Below are positions 1 to 7,805 of a DNA stretch of 60,449 nt, piece after piece. The stretch comes from JABCPE02 sp963530295 (lineage in GTDB: Bacteria; Bacteroidota; Bacteroidia; Flavobacteriales; Weeksellaceae). The stretch is from positions 1 to 60,449 of the forward strand of contig CAUSCF010000012.1 in NCBI GenBank assembly GCA_963530295.1, given 5' to 3'. Numbering within the stretch: the stretch's first letter is position 1; each line of letters opens with the position of its first letter. A model generated the notes under the pieces. It was not told where the DNA came from. It did not search any database and worked only from the letters and a program-made list of their open reading frames with translations. The position numbers and the translations under genes are program-made.

Positions 1-66
1 AAGAAAACAGAATTATTCTGGAATAACAAGTTTTATGGAATCACTTTTAGAAAAATAACTAAATGA
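1..66 (+). CDS. C-terminal end of a gene cut by the window edge
   Basis: The first frame is open from base 1 to a TGA at 64-66 and gives 21 residues ending in FRKITK. The fragment is rich in aromatic and basic residues, like the last strand of many secreted or outer-membrane proteins, but it is too short to assign. It could also be a chance open frame. The next gene starts 31 bases later on the same strand. Confidence 0.35.
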   Translation, partial: KKTELFWNNKFYGITFRKITK

Positions 67-97
67 GTTACATTATCTTTAAGAGCAAGCTTGTTCT

Positions 98-646
98 ATG
101 AAAAAAATGACCTTATTAGCCTCTTTGTTAGCCTTATTCTCTTGCAAAAATTCGCCAGAAGAGCGAAAAGCTACCGAAGCCTTTCCCCTGCAATCCCTAC
201 TTACCTATGAGTATTGTGGAGAAAAGGATGGTTTTCAGTATTTCTTATTGGACAACCAATGGGAGCGTAAAGTGTTCAAAGTAAAAAGTTCAGAAATAAA
301 CATTGATTCTCAATATACCTTTCGTGCTGCCCCCTCTTTTGAGCATAAAATTCCTATCACGCCCGTTGTTCAGGAAAAAGTCTTTGCTGAAATCCCTATG
401 AGTGGGCAAAAACTCTATTTGTACAAAGAAAATGTAGTCGTTCGCTATTTTCTCAACTGCTCTGATCTGCATAAAAAAGCAACCGACCAGCCCACTTATT
501 TATATGATGAAATCACCCAAGAAGAAGCCGAAACGCACAGCCAAGAGCGCGCTTATTATATTGGCTATTTCAAAGGAGAACAGCTCATTCGCTATGAAAA
601 AATTTATCAAGGAAAAGTGTTAATGGATAAAACTATCTCAGATTAG
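98..646 (+). CDS. hypothetical lipoprotein
   Basis: This 182-residue protein begins with a lipoprotein signal peptide: MKK, a short hydrophobic stretch and the lipobox LFSC with Cys16 as the lipidation site. It should therefore be anchored in an envelope membrane. No family was recognised in the mature part, which is mixed polar and aromatic. It overlaps the 3' end of the convergent msrA by 14 bases. A weak promoter-like TATCTTTA lies at 74-81. The function is unknown. Confidence 0.75.
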   Translation: MKKMTLLASLLALFSCKNSPEERKATEAFPLQSLLTYEYCGEKDGFQYFLLDNQWERKVFKVKSSEINIDSQYTFRAAPSFEHKIPITPVVQEKVFAEIPMSGQKLYLYKENVVVRYFLNCSDLHKKATDQPTYLYDEITQEEAETHSQERAYYIGYFKGEQLIRYEKIYQGKVLMDKTISD

Positions 647-1142
647 CCTTTTTCGCGAGTTCGAATAATTCTGGATTGATGTGGCAGTATCCACTTGGGT
701 TTTTGTCCAAATAATCCTGATGATATTCTTCTCCGCTGTAGAAATTTTTCAAAGGTTCGTTTTCTACCACTATGGGTTTTTCATAATTTTTTTGAAGCTC
801 CGAAAGCGCCTCTGTTACTGCTTTTTCATCTTCTGAATTTACCCAATAAATTCCCGTTCTGTAGCGGGTTCCGATGTCTTCTCCCTGCTGATTAAGGCTT
901 GTAGGGTCTATGGTTTTAAAAAACAAATCCAAAAGCATTTCCAGACTTACCACCTTTGGGTCATATGCCACCTTTACCACCTCTGCAAAGCCTGTGCTGT
1001 CGGTATACACCTGCTCATAAGTGGGATCTTCTATATTTCCGTTGGCATAGCCTACCTGCGTAGCCGTTACTCCATTGATTTGTTTAAAAAAATGCTCCGT
1101 TCCCCAGAAACACCCACCAGCAAAATAAATTTCTTTATCCAT
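633..1142 (-). CDS. msrA: peptide-methionine (S)-S-oxide reductase MsrA
   Basis: MsrA reduces the S-epimer of methionine sulfoxide in proteins and free methionine, repairing oxidative damage in the cytoplasm. The signature GGCFWGTEHFF is at the N-terminus with nucleophile Cys11. The EYHQDYL motif and a second cysteine in GYCHIN near the C-terminus, a plausible resolving cysteine, are also present. At 169 residues it is a single-domain enzyme with no MsrB fusion. It lies one base downstream of bshA on the same strand. Pairing it with bacillithiol synthesis would suit a thiol-redox role, although this grouping may be coincidental. Confidence 0.95.
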   Translation of the reverse strand: MDKEIYFAGGCFWGTEHFFKQINGVTATQVGYANGNIEDPTYEQVYTDSTGFAEVVKVAYDPKVVSLEMLLDLFFKTIDPTSLNQQGEDIGTRYRTGIYWVNSEDEKAVTEALSELQKNYEKPIVVENEPLKNFYSGEEYHQDYLDKNPSGYCHINPELFELAKKANLR

Positions 1143-1143
1143 T

Positions 1144-2286
1144 TTATTTCTCGCCCTTAAATTCCTTTATCGTTTCCTGATATAAATTCTCATACATCGG
1201 AATGATTTTCTTATAATCAAAAGTCTTCGCTACTTCTGTGGCCTTTGTCTTCATTTCCTTTAAAAGAGCCTTATCAGACAAAATCTGAAGTGTATATTCA
1301 GCCATTTTATCCACATCGCCTACATTTGCCAAAAATCCTGTCTTTCCATGAATATTAACCTCTGGAATTCCTCCTGTATTACTGCTGACCACGGGCGTTC
1401 CCACTGCCATAGCCTCTAACGCTGCCAGACCAAAACTTTCCTTTTCCGAAGGGAGAAGGAACACATCTGCATAGGTAAGCACTAGGCGAAGGTCATTTAC
1501 TTTTCCCATGATTTTTATTTTGTCAATAAAATCTGGTTTTTCTGATAAGAAAGCATTTACTTTTTCCATCTCAGGGCCCTCGCCTACTATGATTAGTTTG
1601 CTCGGAATTTTTTGATTTACCTTTTCAAAAATCCCCAAAACATCCTGAATTCTTTTAACTGGTCTAAGGTTAGAAATATGCACTAAAATCTTCTCGTTTT
1701 CCTCCGCAAACTGATTTCTAAAACAAACCGAACACTGCTCAAAATGTCTTTCTTCGATGAAGTTCGGAATCACATGGATTTCTTTTTTAATGTCAAAAAA
1801 AGCCAATGTATCCTGTTTCAAACTTTCCGAAACCGAAGTCAACGCATCAGACTGATTGATAGAAAATTCCACTGCATGTTTATAGCTCGGATGCTGCCCC
1901 ACCAATGTAATATCCGTTCCGTGAAGCGTAGTTACCAGCGGTAAATCCTTGCCTTTTTCTTTCAGCATCTGTTTCGCTGTAAAAGCCGCATAGGCATACG
2001 GAATGGCATAATGAGCGTGGAGTACATCCAGCTGATACATACACACCACCTGATATATCATAGATGACAGCGCGATATCATACGGCTGATGCCTAAATAA
2101 GGGATACGCCTGCACATTCACTTTATGAAAAAAAATATTAGATCTGGTCATATCCAGCCTTGCTGGAAGCTCCGAACTGATGAAATGCACTTCATAGCCT
2201 TTTCGGGCAAGGTTCATCCCGAGTTCCGTCGCCACTATTCCACTTCCCCCATAAGTAGGGTAACATAATATTCCTATTTTTAACAT
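1144..2286 (-). CDS. bshA: N-acetyl-alpha-D-glucosaminyl L-malate synthase BshA
   Basis: BshA is a family 4 glycosyltransferase that joins N-acetylglucosamine from UDP-GlcNAc to L-malate, the first step of bacillithiol synthesis. The N-terminus has the family's CYPTYGGSGIVATELG motif. The donor site carries the GT4 E-x7-E pair at Glu283 and Glu291 within EKESFGLAALE. The length of 380 residues is normal. It lies between the glycosidase gene (10 bases upstream) and msrA, and probably shares a transcript with them. The deacetylase BshB and cysteine ligase BshC are not in this window. Confidence 0.93.
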   Translation of the reverse strand: MLKIGILCYPTYGGSGIVATELGMNLARKGYEVHFISSELPARLDMTRSNIFFHKVNVQAYPLFRHQPYDIALSSMIYQVVCMYQLDVLHAHYAIPYAYAAFTAKQMLKEKGKDLPLVTTLHGTDITLVGQHPSYKHAVEFSINQSDALTSVSESLKQDTLAFFDIKKEIHVIPNFIEERHFEQCSVCFRNQFAEENEKILVHISNLRPVKRIQDVLGIFEKVNQKIPSKLIIVGEGPEMEKVNAFLSEKPDFIDKIKIMGKVNDLRLVLTYADVFLLPSEKESFGLAALEAMAVGTPVVSSNTGGIPEVNIHGKTGFLANVGDVDKMAEYTLQILSDKALLKEMKTKATEVAKTFDYKKIIPMYENLYQETIKEFKGEK

Positions 2287-2295
2287 TTTCTCTAT

Positions 2296-3990
2296 TTATT
2301 TTTGTTTTGAGACATCTATTCCCATTCCGTATTTTATTTGTTCATTTACTACCACTGGCAGCCTTCCGTTTATCTTTTGTTTTCCTAAATAAGCCTCTGC
2401 TGTAGCTTTCATAGAAAGAGGATTGTTTTCATAAGAAACCAAAACCGATGAAATTCCGCTAATATCCACATCCTGAAGAGCATACGGACTTCCGAACACA
2501 TTGAGAATCACTTTATTTCTTGATTTCACTTGATTGATGAGCCTTTTGCTCTCCCATGACACCTTGTAAGGCTTATAAGCGGTAGAATTATCCTTATGAA
2601 GCCCGATGATTACCACTGCATTTTCAGGGATAGACTGGATTTCTTTGAAAGATATTTTTTTAACCTTAATTTCTTTAGACAATTCTTGTAAAAACGCCTC
2701 GTGTGAAGCCTCTTCTAACGGAAGATAATAAACCTCCTTTTCTCTAAGCGGGAAAAGCTGTTTTTCATCTTTTAATAAAGTCAAAGCATTGGTGTACAAC
2801 TTCTCTGAAATTTTCGTGTGAGAATCATTATTCAGAGCATTATTAATTCCTTCTGAACTAAGCGGTCGCAGATTCTGAAGCCCCAAAAGATATTTCGTTT
2901 TCAAAATCTTTTTCACGCTCTCTTCCAGCCTTTTTTCGCTGATTTCACCCTTTTGAATTGCTTCTTTTATCAATTTTTTCCCTGTCGGCACATCTTGACT
3001 AAAAAGCAAAATATCATTTCCCGCCTTGAACGCCCTTAAATCCAATTCCCCAGCAGGATATTTTTTAGCAACAGCATTCATATTCAGGGCATCAGTAATG
3101 ACCAGCCCTTCGTATCGGAATTTATTTTTTAGCAAATTCGTTACAATATCATAAGAAATAGAAGCAGGGATATTTTTCCCTTTTTCCAGCTGTGGAACAT
3201 AGAGATGCGCTATCATCGCTCCGCCTATTTTCTTGTCCGTCAAGGCTTTGAAGGGTGCCAATTCTATTTTATTCAATCTCTCCAAACTATGTTTCACCAC
3301 TGGCAAATCCAAATGCGAATCAACATCCGTATCCCCATGCCCTGGGAAATGTTTAATCGCCGCCAGCACGCCGTTATCCTGCAAACCTTGTGCATACGCC
3401 AGTGATTTTGCGATTACATTCTGAACATCCGAACCAAACGAACGATTGCCTATAATCGGGTTTTTGGGATTGGTATTCACATCCACCACAGGAGCGAAGT
3501 TCCAGTAGATTCCCATTTTCTTTGCATCTTCTGCTATTTTAGACGCCATTTCATAAACCAAATTATTATCCTGAATCGCTCCAAGGGTCATTGCCCAAGG
3601 GAATTTGTGCGCAGTTTTTATTCTCTGATAAAGCCCCCATTCGGCATCCATACCAAAGAGCATTGGCACTCTGGATTTCTTCTGAAATTCATTTACCAGC
3701 GCTATTTCCTGCTCAGCATCATCTTGCATTAGAATGATGCCTCCTATCCTCTCCTGCTCTACCAGTTTTCTCACTCCTGAGATATGGTTTTGGTCTTTAT
3801 TGGTATAAAGCGCCACTATGTATAACTGCCCGATGCGCTCATCCATGCTGAGTTTAGCATACAAGCTGTCTGCATATTTCACGGCTTTTTTATCCAAATC
3901 TTTGGTGATATTTTTGGGAGAAAACTGTGCCTGTAAATATCCTACACACCCAAAAATAAAAACTAAAATACAAGAAATATTATTTTTCAT
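2296..3990 (-). CDS. glycoside hydrolase family 3, beta-N-acetylhexosaminidase (NagZ-like)
   Basis: This is a 564-residue exported enzyme with a signal peptide over about residues 1-22. The family 3 active-site motif KHFPGHGDT is at 213-221, and the nucleophile is probably Asp300 in VITDALNM. Family members remove beta-linked N-acetylglucosamine, often from peptidoglycan fragments. The protein ends after the second GH3 domain and lacks the beta-lactamase-like domain fused to some larger Bacteroidota versions. The ATG at 3990 is preferred over a TTG at 3999, because that TTG lies inside the promoter core at 3997-4004 and the signal peptide begins at the ATG. Confidence 0.88.
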   Translation of the reverse strand: MKNNISCILVFIFGCVGYLQAQFSPKNITKDLDKKAVKYADSLYAKLSMDERIGQLYIVALYTNKDQNHISGVRKLVEQERIGGIILMQDDAEQEIALVNEFQKKSRVPMLFGMDAEWGLYQRIKTAHKFPWAMTLGAIQDNNLVYEMASKIAEDAKKMGIYWNFAPVVDVNTNPKNPIIGNRSFGSDVQNVIAKSLAYAQGLQDNGVLAAIKHFPGHGDTDVDSHLDLPVVKHSLERLNKIELAPFKALTDKKIGGAMIAHLYVPQLEKGKNIPASISYDIVTNLLKNKFRYEGLVITDALNMNAVAKKYPAGELDLRAFKAGNDILLFSQDVPTGKKLIKEAIQKGEISEKRLEESVKKILKTKYLLGLQNLRPLSSEGINNALNNDSHTKISEKLYTNALTLLKDEKQLFPLREKEVYYLPLEEASHEAFLQELSKEIKVKKISFKEIQSIPENAVVIIGLHKDNSTAYKPYKVSWESKRLINQVKSRNKVILNVFGSPYALQDVDISGISSVLVSYENNPLSMKATAEAYLGKQKINGRLPVVVNEQIKYGMGIDVSKQK

Positions 3991-3996
3991 AGTGAA

Positions 3997-4004
3997 CAAA
4001 AGTA
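3997..4004 (-). promoter_or_regulatory. promoter core (TACTTTTG) for the GH3-bshA-msrA genes
   Basis: The minus strand reads TACTTTTG, an exact match to the Bacteroidota -7 element TAnnTTTG. Only six bases separate it from the ATG at 3990, so the transcript would have almost no leader. It is back to back with the flippase promoter at 4027-4034. Confidence 0.6.
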
Positions 4005-4026
4005 CAATTTTCAGATAAAATAATCT

Positions 4027-4034
4027 TACTTTTG
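4027..4034 (+). promoter_or_regulatory. promoter core (TACTTTTG) for the flippase operon
   Basis: TACTTTTG matches TAnnTTTG and ends 16 bases before the TTG start at 4051. It is divergent from the promoter at 3997-4004. Confidence 0.6.
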
Positions 4035-4050
4035 CATCAAAATTAAAGTT

Positions 4051-5502
4051 TTGATTAAAAAACTATTAGGACAAACGGCGCTCTACGGCATCAGTTCGGT
4101 ACTGGTAAGGATATTTCCTTTCCTCATCGCACCCATCATTACGAGGGCTTTTTCGCCTGCAGAGTCTGCGCCCTTCGTGGATTGGTACTCCATCGCAGGA
4201 GTGGTTACTGTTTTTCTGACGCACGGCATGGAGACCTCGTTTTTTCGTTTTGCTCAAGAGAAAGACATCAGCAAAGAAACGCTGGTTTCTACTTGTTCCA
4301 TGAGCATCTTGGCAATGTCTTTTATTTATTTGGTCTTGGGATGGGTATTTCGGCGCGAGGTTACAGAATATTTTCATACGCCAGACCAAGTGCATTTCTT
4401 GATTTTATTTTTGTTTATTCTTTCTATTGATGCTTTTTCTACGATTCCTTCGGCTGTTCTTCGTTTAGAGGGAAAACCACTACGGTATGTAGTATCCAAG
4501 GTAGCAGGAAGCGTGATTTATTTTGGCTTGGTGGTATTTTTCATCAATATTCTTCCTAATTTACCCAATGGATTCCTCGGACTGAAATACGATGCTGAAT
4601 TTGGCGTGGGATATGTCTTTGTGGCAAATTTGGTTCAGAGCATCGTTTCGCTGCTCATCGTTTCCAAGGAGTTTGTGAATTTCAGTTTTAGGAGTTTTGA
4701 TTTTTCTTTATGGAAAAGAATTATGAACTACTCTTGGCCTGTGATGGTGGCAGGGCTGGCGGGCATCATCAACCAGACAATGGACAGACAATTCCTAAAA
4801 TATCTCCTCCCTGAAGAAGAAAGCAAACACCAGATAGGCGTATACGGAGCCGTTTACAAGATAGCGACATTCATCACCGTGTTTAGACAAGCCTACCAGC
4901 TGGGGATAGAGCCGTATTTCTTTTCTAGTTTTAAAAATGAAAATGCAAAGAAAACTTACACCCTGCTGATGGACATCTTCGTGATATGCAGCTGTGTGAT
5001 TTTCCTAGGACTTATTACCAATATCTCTTGGATTTCCAAAATATATATTAACAATCCTCTCTACTACGAAGGCATAGAACTGATTCCGTGCCTTATGCTG
5101 GGAGCTGTGTTTTTGGGGATATATCTTAATTTGTCCATTTGGTACAAACTCTCTGACCAGACCATCGTGGGGCTGTATATTTCCCTCATCGGTGCAGCGA
5201 TTACAGTATCTGTCAATTATTTCTTCGTGCCTGAATATGGATACTGGGCAAGTGCGGTGGCAGCGCTGCTGACTTTCATGTCTATGATGATAATTTCCTA
5301 TATTTGGGGGCAAATAAAATATCCGATACCTTACAACGCGACTAAAATAATCATTTACCTGCTCCTTTCCATAGGATTGGGAATGATTTCTTTTAAATAT
5401 TTTAGAGAAAATTACATCATCAGTAACATTATTTTTGTAATTTTTCTGATATTTGTCGTTTTTAAGGAAAGAACTCTCTTGAAAAAATTTTTGAAAAAAT
5501 GA
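4051..5502 (+). CDS. polysaccharide/oligosaccharide flippase (MATE-MVF superfamily)
   Basis: This 483-residue integral membrane protein has about twelve or more hydrophobic segments and an N-terminus (LLGQTALYGISSVLVRIFPF) typical of Wzx/RfbX-type exporters. Such proteins flip undecaprenyl-linked oligosaccharides across the inner membrane. The start codon is TTG; no in-frame ATG gives the full first helix. It overlaps dut by four bases (ATGA), so the two are translationally coupled. The downstream sugar nucleotidyltransferase supports a role in glycan assembly. The substrate cannot be read from the sequence. Confidence 0.85.
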   Translation: MIKKLLGQTALYGISSVLVRIFPFLIAPIITRAFSPAESAPFVDWYSIAGVVTVFLTHGMETSFFRFAQEKDISKETLVSTCSMSILAMSFIYLVLGWVFRREVTEYFHTPDQVHFLILFLFILSIDAFSTIPSAVLRLEGKPLRYVVSKVAGSVIYFGLVVFFINILPNLPNGFLGLKYDAEFGVGYVFVANLVQSIVSLLIVSKEFVNFSFRSFDFSLWKRIMNYSWPVMVAGLAGIINQTMDRQFLKYLLPEEESKHQIGVYGAVYKIATFITVFRQAYQLGIEPYFFSSFKNENAKKTYTLLMDIFVICSCVIFLGLITNISWISKIYINNPLYYEGIELIPCLMLGAVFLGIYLNLSIWYKLSDQTIVGLYISLIGAAITVSVNYFFVPEYGYWASAVAALLTFMSMMIISYIWGQIKYPIPYNATKIIIYLLLSIGLGMISFKYFRENYIISNIIFVIFLIFVVFKERTLLKKFLKK

Positions 5503-5933
5503 AAATTAAGATTATAAATAAATCCAAACACCCGCTTCCAAAGTATCAGACCGAGCTTTCGGCTGGAATGGATTTGTATGCGAATATCACAGAGCCTGTT
5601 CGACTGGGTTCTTTAGAGCGAGCAATTATCCCAACAGGTATTTTCATAGCCCTGCCAGCAGGATACGAAGCCCAAGTAAGACCTCGCAGCGGACTGGCAG
5701 CCAAGCACGGAATTACTTGCCTGAACAGCCCTGGAACGATAGATGCAGACTACCGCGGAGAGGTCGGCGTGATTCTCGCAAACCTATCCAAAGATGAATT
5801 TGTCATCAATGATGGAGAGCGAATTGCCCAGCTAGTCATCGCAAAACACGAAACCATTCAATGGGAAGAAGTAGAAACCCTTGACGAAACAGAAAGAGGC
5901 GTAGGAGGTTTCGGAAGTTCTGGAACGAAATAA
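5499..5933 (+). CDS. dut: deoxyuridine 5'-triphosphate nucleotidohydrolase
   Basis: dUTPase hydrolyses dUTP to dUMP and pyrophosphate, keeping uracil out of DNA and supplying dUMP for thymidylate. All five trimeric dUTPase motifs are visible in 144 residues: AGMDLYA (22-28), RSGLA (63-67), GTIDADYRGE (79-88), GERIAQ (106-111) and the C-terminal P-loop-like RGVGGFGSSG (133-142). The start overlaps the flippase stop. Confidence 0.97.
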   Translation: MKIKIINKSKHPLPKYQTELSAGMDLYANITEPVRLGSLERAIIPTGIFIALPAGYEAQVRPRSGLAAKHGITCLNSPGTIDADYRGEVGVILANLSKDEFVINDGERIAQLVIAKHETIQWEEVETLDETERGVGGFGSSGTK

Positions 5934-5967
5934 TGAATGTAAAACCTAAATTATAAATACAACTATT

Positions 5968-6981
5968 ATGAAAATAATAATACCTATGGCGGGAAAGGGT
6001 TCCCGATTAAGACCGCACACTTTGACTGTGCCAAAACCTTTGATTCCTATCGCAGGAAAACCTATCGTACAGAGATTGGTAGAGGACATCGCAAAGGTGG
6101 TAAATCAGAAAATAGATGAAGTTGCCTTCATCACTGGTGATTTCGGGAGTCAAGTGGAGCAAGATTTATTGGATGTTGCAGAAAAATTAGGCGCAAAAGG
6201 AAGCATATACCACCAAACAGAGGCTTTGGGAACAGCTCATGCTATCAACTGCGCAAGAGAAAGTATGCAGGGGCCTGTAATCATTGCTTTTGCAGACACA
6301 TTATTTAGAGCGGATTTTCATCTAGATACCAATTCTGACGGAGTGATTTGGGTAAAAAAAGTAGATGACCCGAGTGCCTTCGGAGTAGTGAAACTAGACG
6401 ACTATGGCTTCATCACGGACTTTGTAGAAAAACCAAAAGAGTTTGTGTCTGATTTGGCGATTATCGGGATTTACTATTTCAACAGCGCTGAAAAACTCAT
6501 GGGTGAAATAGACTACATCATGAGTAACGACATCAAAGATGGCGGTGAATACCAGCTGACGACAGCACTAGAAAACCTAAGAAAAAAAGGAGCAAAATTC
6601 TCTTTAGGAAAGGTAAATGACTGGATGGACTGCGGAAACAAGACCATTACCGTGCAGACTAATGGCAAGATTCTAGAATACGAAAAAGAAAATCTTTCCG
6701 AGTATCCAGCTTCTGCACAGATAGAAAACAGCTTGATAATTCCTCCATGTTTCATCGGAGAGAATGTGAAAATCGTAAATTCTATCATCGGGCCGAGAGT
6801 TTCTCTGGGCAACAACACGGTAGTAAAAAATTCTAATATAGATAATTCTCTAATCCAAGAAAGAACAGAAATCCAGTCTGCTAACCTGAGCAACTCCATG
6901 ATTGGGAACTCGGCGAAGTATATCGGAACTTCTATCAATCTTTCTTTGGGAGATTTTTCCGTATTGGATTTCTCTGAATAA
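5968..6981 (+). CDS. sugar-phosphate nucleotidyltransferase with left-handed beta-helix tail
   Basis: The protein has 337 residues. The N-terminal half begins with the nucleotidyltransferase signature MAGKGSRLRPHT followed by KPLIPIAGKP, so it should activate a sugar 1-phosphate with an NTP. The last 90 or so residues show hexapeptide-like repeats (IGENVKIVNSIIGP) that form a beta-helix, as in GlmU-like and GDP-mannose pyrophosphorylase-like enzymes. It resembles the glucose-1-phosphate thymidylyltransferase group, but the substrate is not certain. It is distinct from the short RfbA at the far end of the window. Confidence 0.85.
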   Translation: MKIIIPMAGKGSRLRPHTLTVPKPLIPIAGKPIVQRLVEDIAKVVNQKIDEVAFITGDFGSQVEQDLLDVAEKLGAKGSIYHQTEALGTAHAINCARESMQGPVIIAFADTLFRADFHLDTNSDGVIWVKKVDDPSAFGVVKLDDYGFITDFVEKPKEFVSDLAIIGIYYFNSAEKLMGEIDYIMSNDIKDGGEYQLTTALENLRKKGAKFSLGKVNDWMDCGNKTITVQTNGKILEYEKENLSEYPASAQIENSLIIPPCFIGENVKIVNSIIGPRVSLGNNTVVKNSNIDNSLIQERTEIQSANLSNSMIGNSAKYIGTSINLSLGDFSVLDFSE

Positions 6982-7016
6982 AAAATTTTTTAGAAGTGAT
7001 TTTAATGATTAACAAA

Positions 7017-7805
7017 ATGAAGAAATTAATAGCTCTATCCGCCATCATGGTGTTTTTAGCCTCTTGTGGTGCTAAAAAAAGTATCGCTGCTAAATCGGAA
7101 ATCCCTACTGTTTCCAGCAACAAAAATTTCTATGAAGCTATCACGAAAAAATCTGATTTTGAAACCCTTAAAATCACTTCTAAAATAGATGCAGAAGTAG
7201 GAAAATTCGTTCCTACCATTCATGCAACTATCTACATAGAAAACAACCAGAAAATATGGATGAATATGTCTGCGCTGTTTATGAATGTAGGTCGTGGAAT
7301 AGCAACTCCACAAGGGCTAAAAGCCTATGAAAAACTGAGCAGGACTTATATCGATTCTAATTTTTCTTACCTTAATAATTTACTGAAAGTCAATTTTTTA
7401 GATTATTTTTCACTTCAAAATTTATTGGTTGGAAAAGTTTTCTTTCCTGTCAATGAAAAAGATTTTAACTTAACCAAAGAAGCCGAAGAATACATCCTGA
7501 AACCGATTACTACACAGAAAGTAAACATCGATGGAAAAACCAGCGAATACCTTACAGAATTCCGTTTTTCTAATGATCTGAACCTTACCAAAGTTTCTTT
7601 AAAAGACACAAAAACTACGGATAATTTAGAATTATTCTATGATAATTGGGTAGATATCAATGGCGTGAAACTTCCTAAAAATGTTAAAATAGTTATAAAA
7701 GGTAAGAAAACTGACCAAATTTTAATAGAAAACACGAAATTTGACTTTTCTAGAATGGAAACTCCATATTCGGTACCAAATAATTATAAAAAACGAGATT
7801 TCTAA
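7017..7805 (+). CDS. DUF4292 family lipoprotein
   Basis: This 262-residue protein has a lipoprotein signal peptide ending in the lipobox FLASCGAKK. The rest resembles the DUF4292 family of Bacteroidota, a beta-rich envelope lipoprotein with a LolA/LolB-like look. The frame also opens at a GTG at 6996, but the ATG at 7017 places the signal peptide correctly. The stop overlaps the next start by one base (TAATG), coupling it to the EnvC-like gene. A role in envelope assembly is inferred only from type and neighbours. Confidence 0.75.
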   Translation: MKKLIALSAIMVFLASCGAKKSIAAKSEIPTVSSNKNFYEAITKKSDFETLKITSKIDAEVGKFVPTIHATIYIENNQKIWMNMSALFMNVGRGIATPQGLKAYEKLSRTYIDSNFSYLNNLLKVNFLDYFSLQNLLVGKVFFPVNEKDFNLTKEAEEYILKPITTQKVNIDGKTSEYLTEFRFSNDLNLTKVSLKDTKTTDNLELFYDNWVDINGVKLPKNVKIVIKGKKTDQILIENTKFDFSRMETPYSVPNNYKKRDF

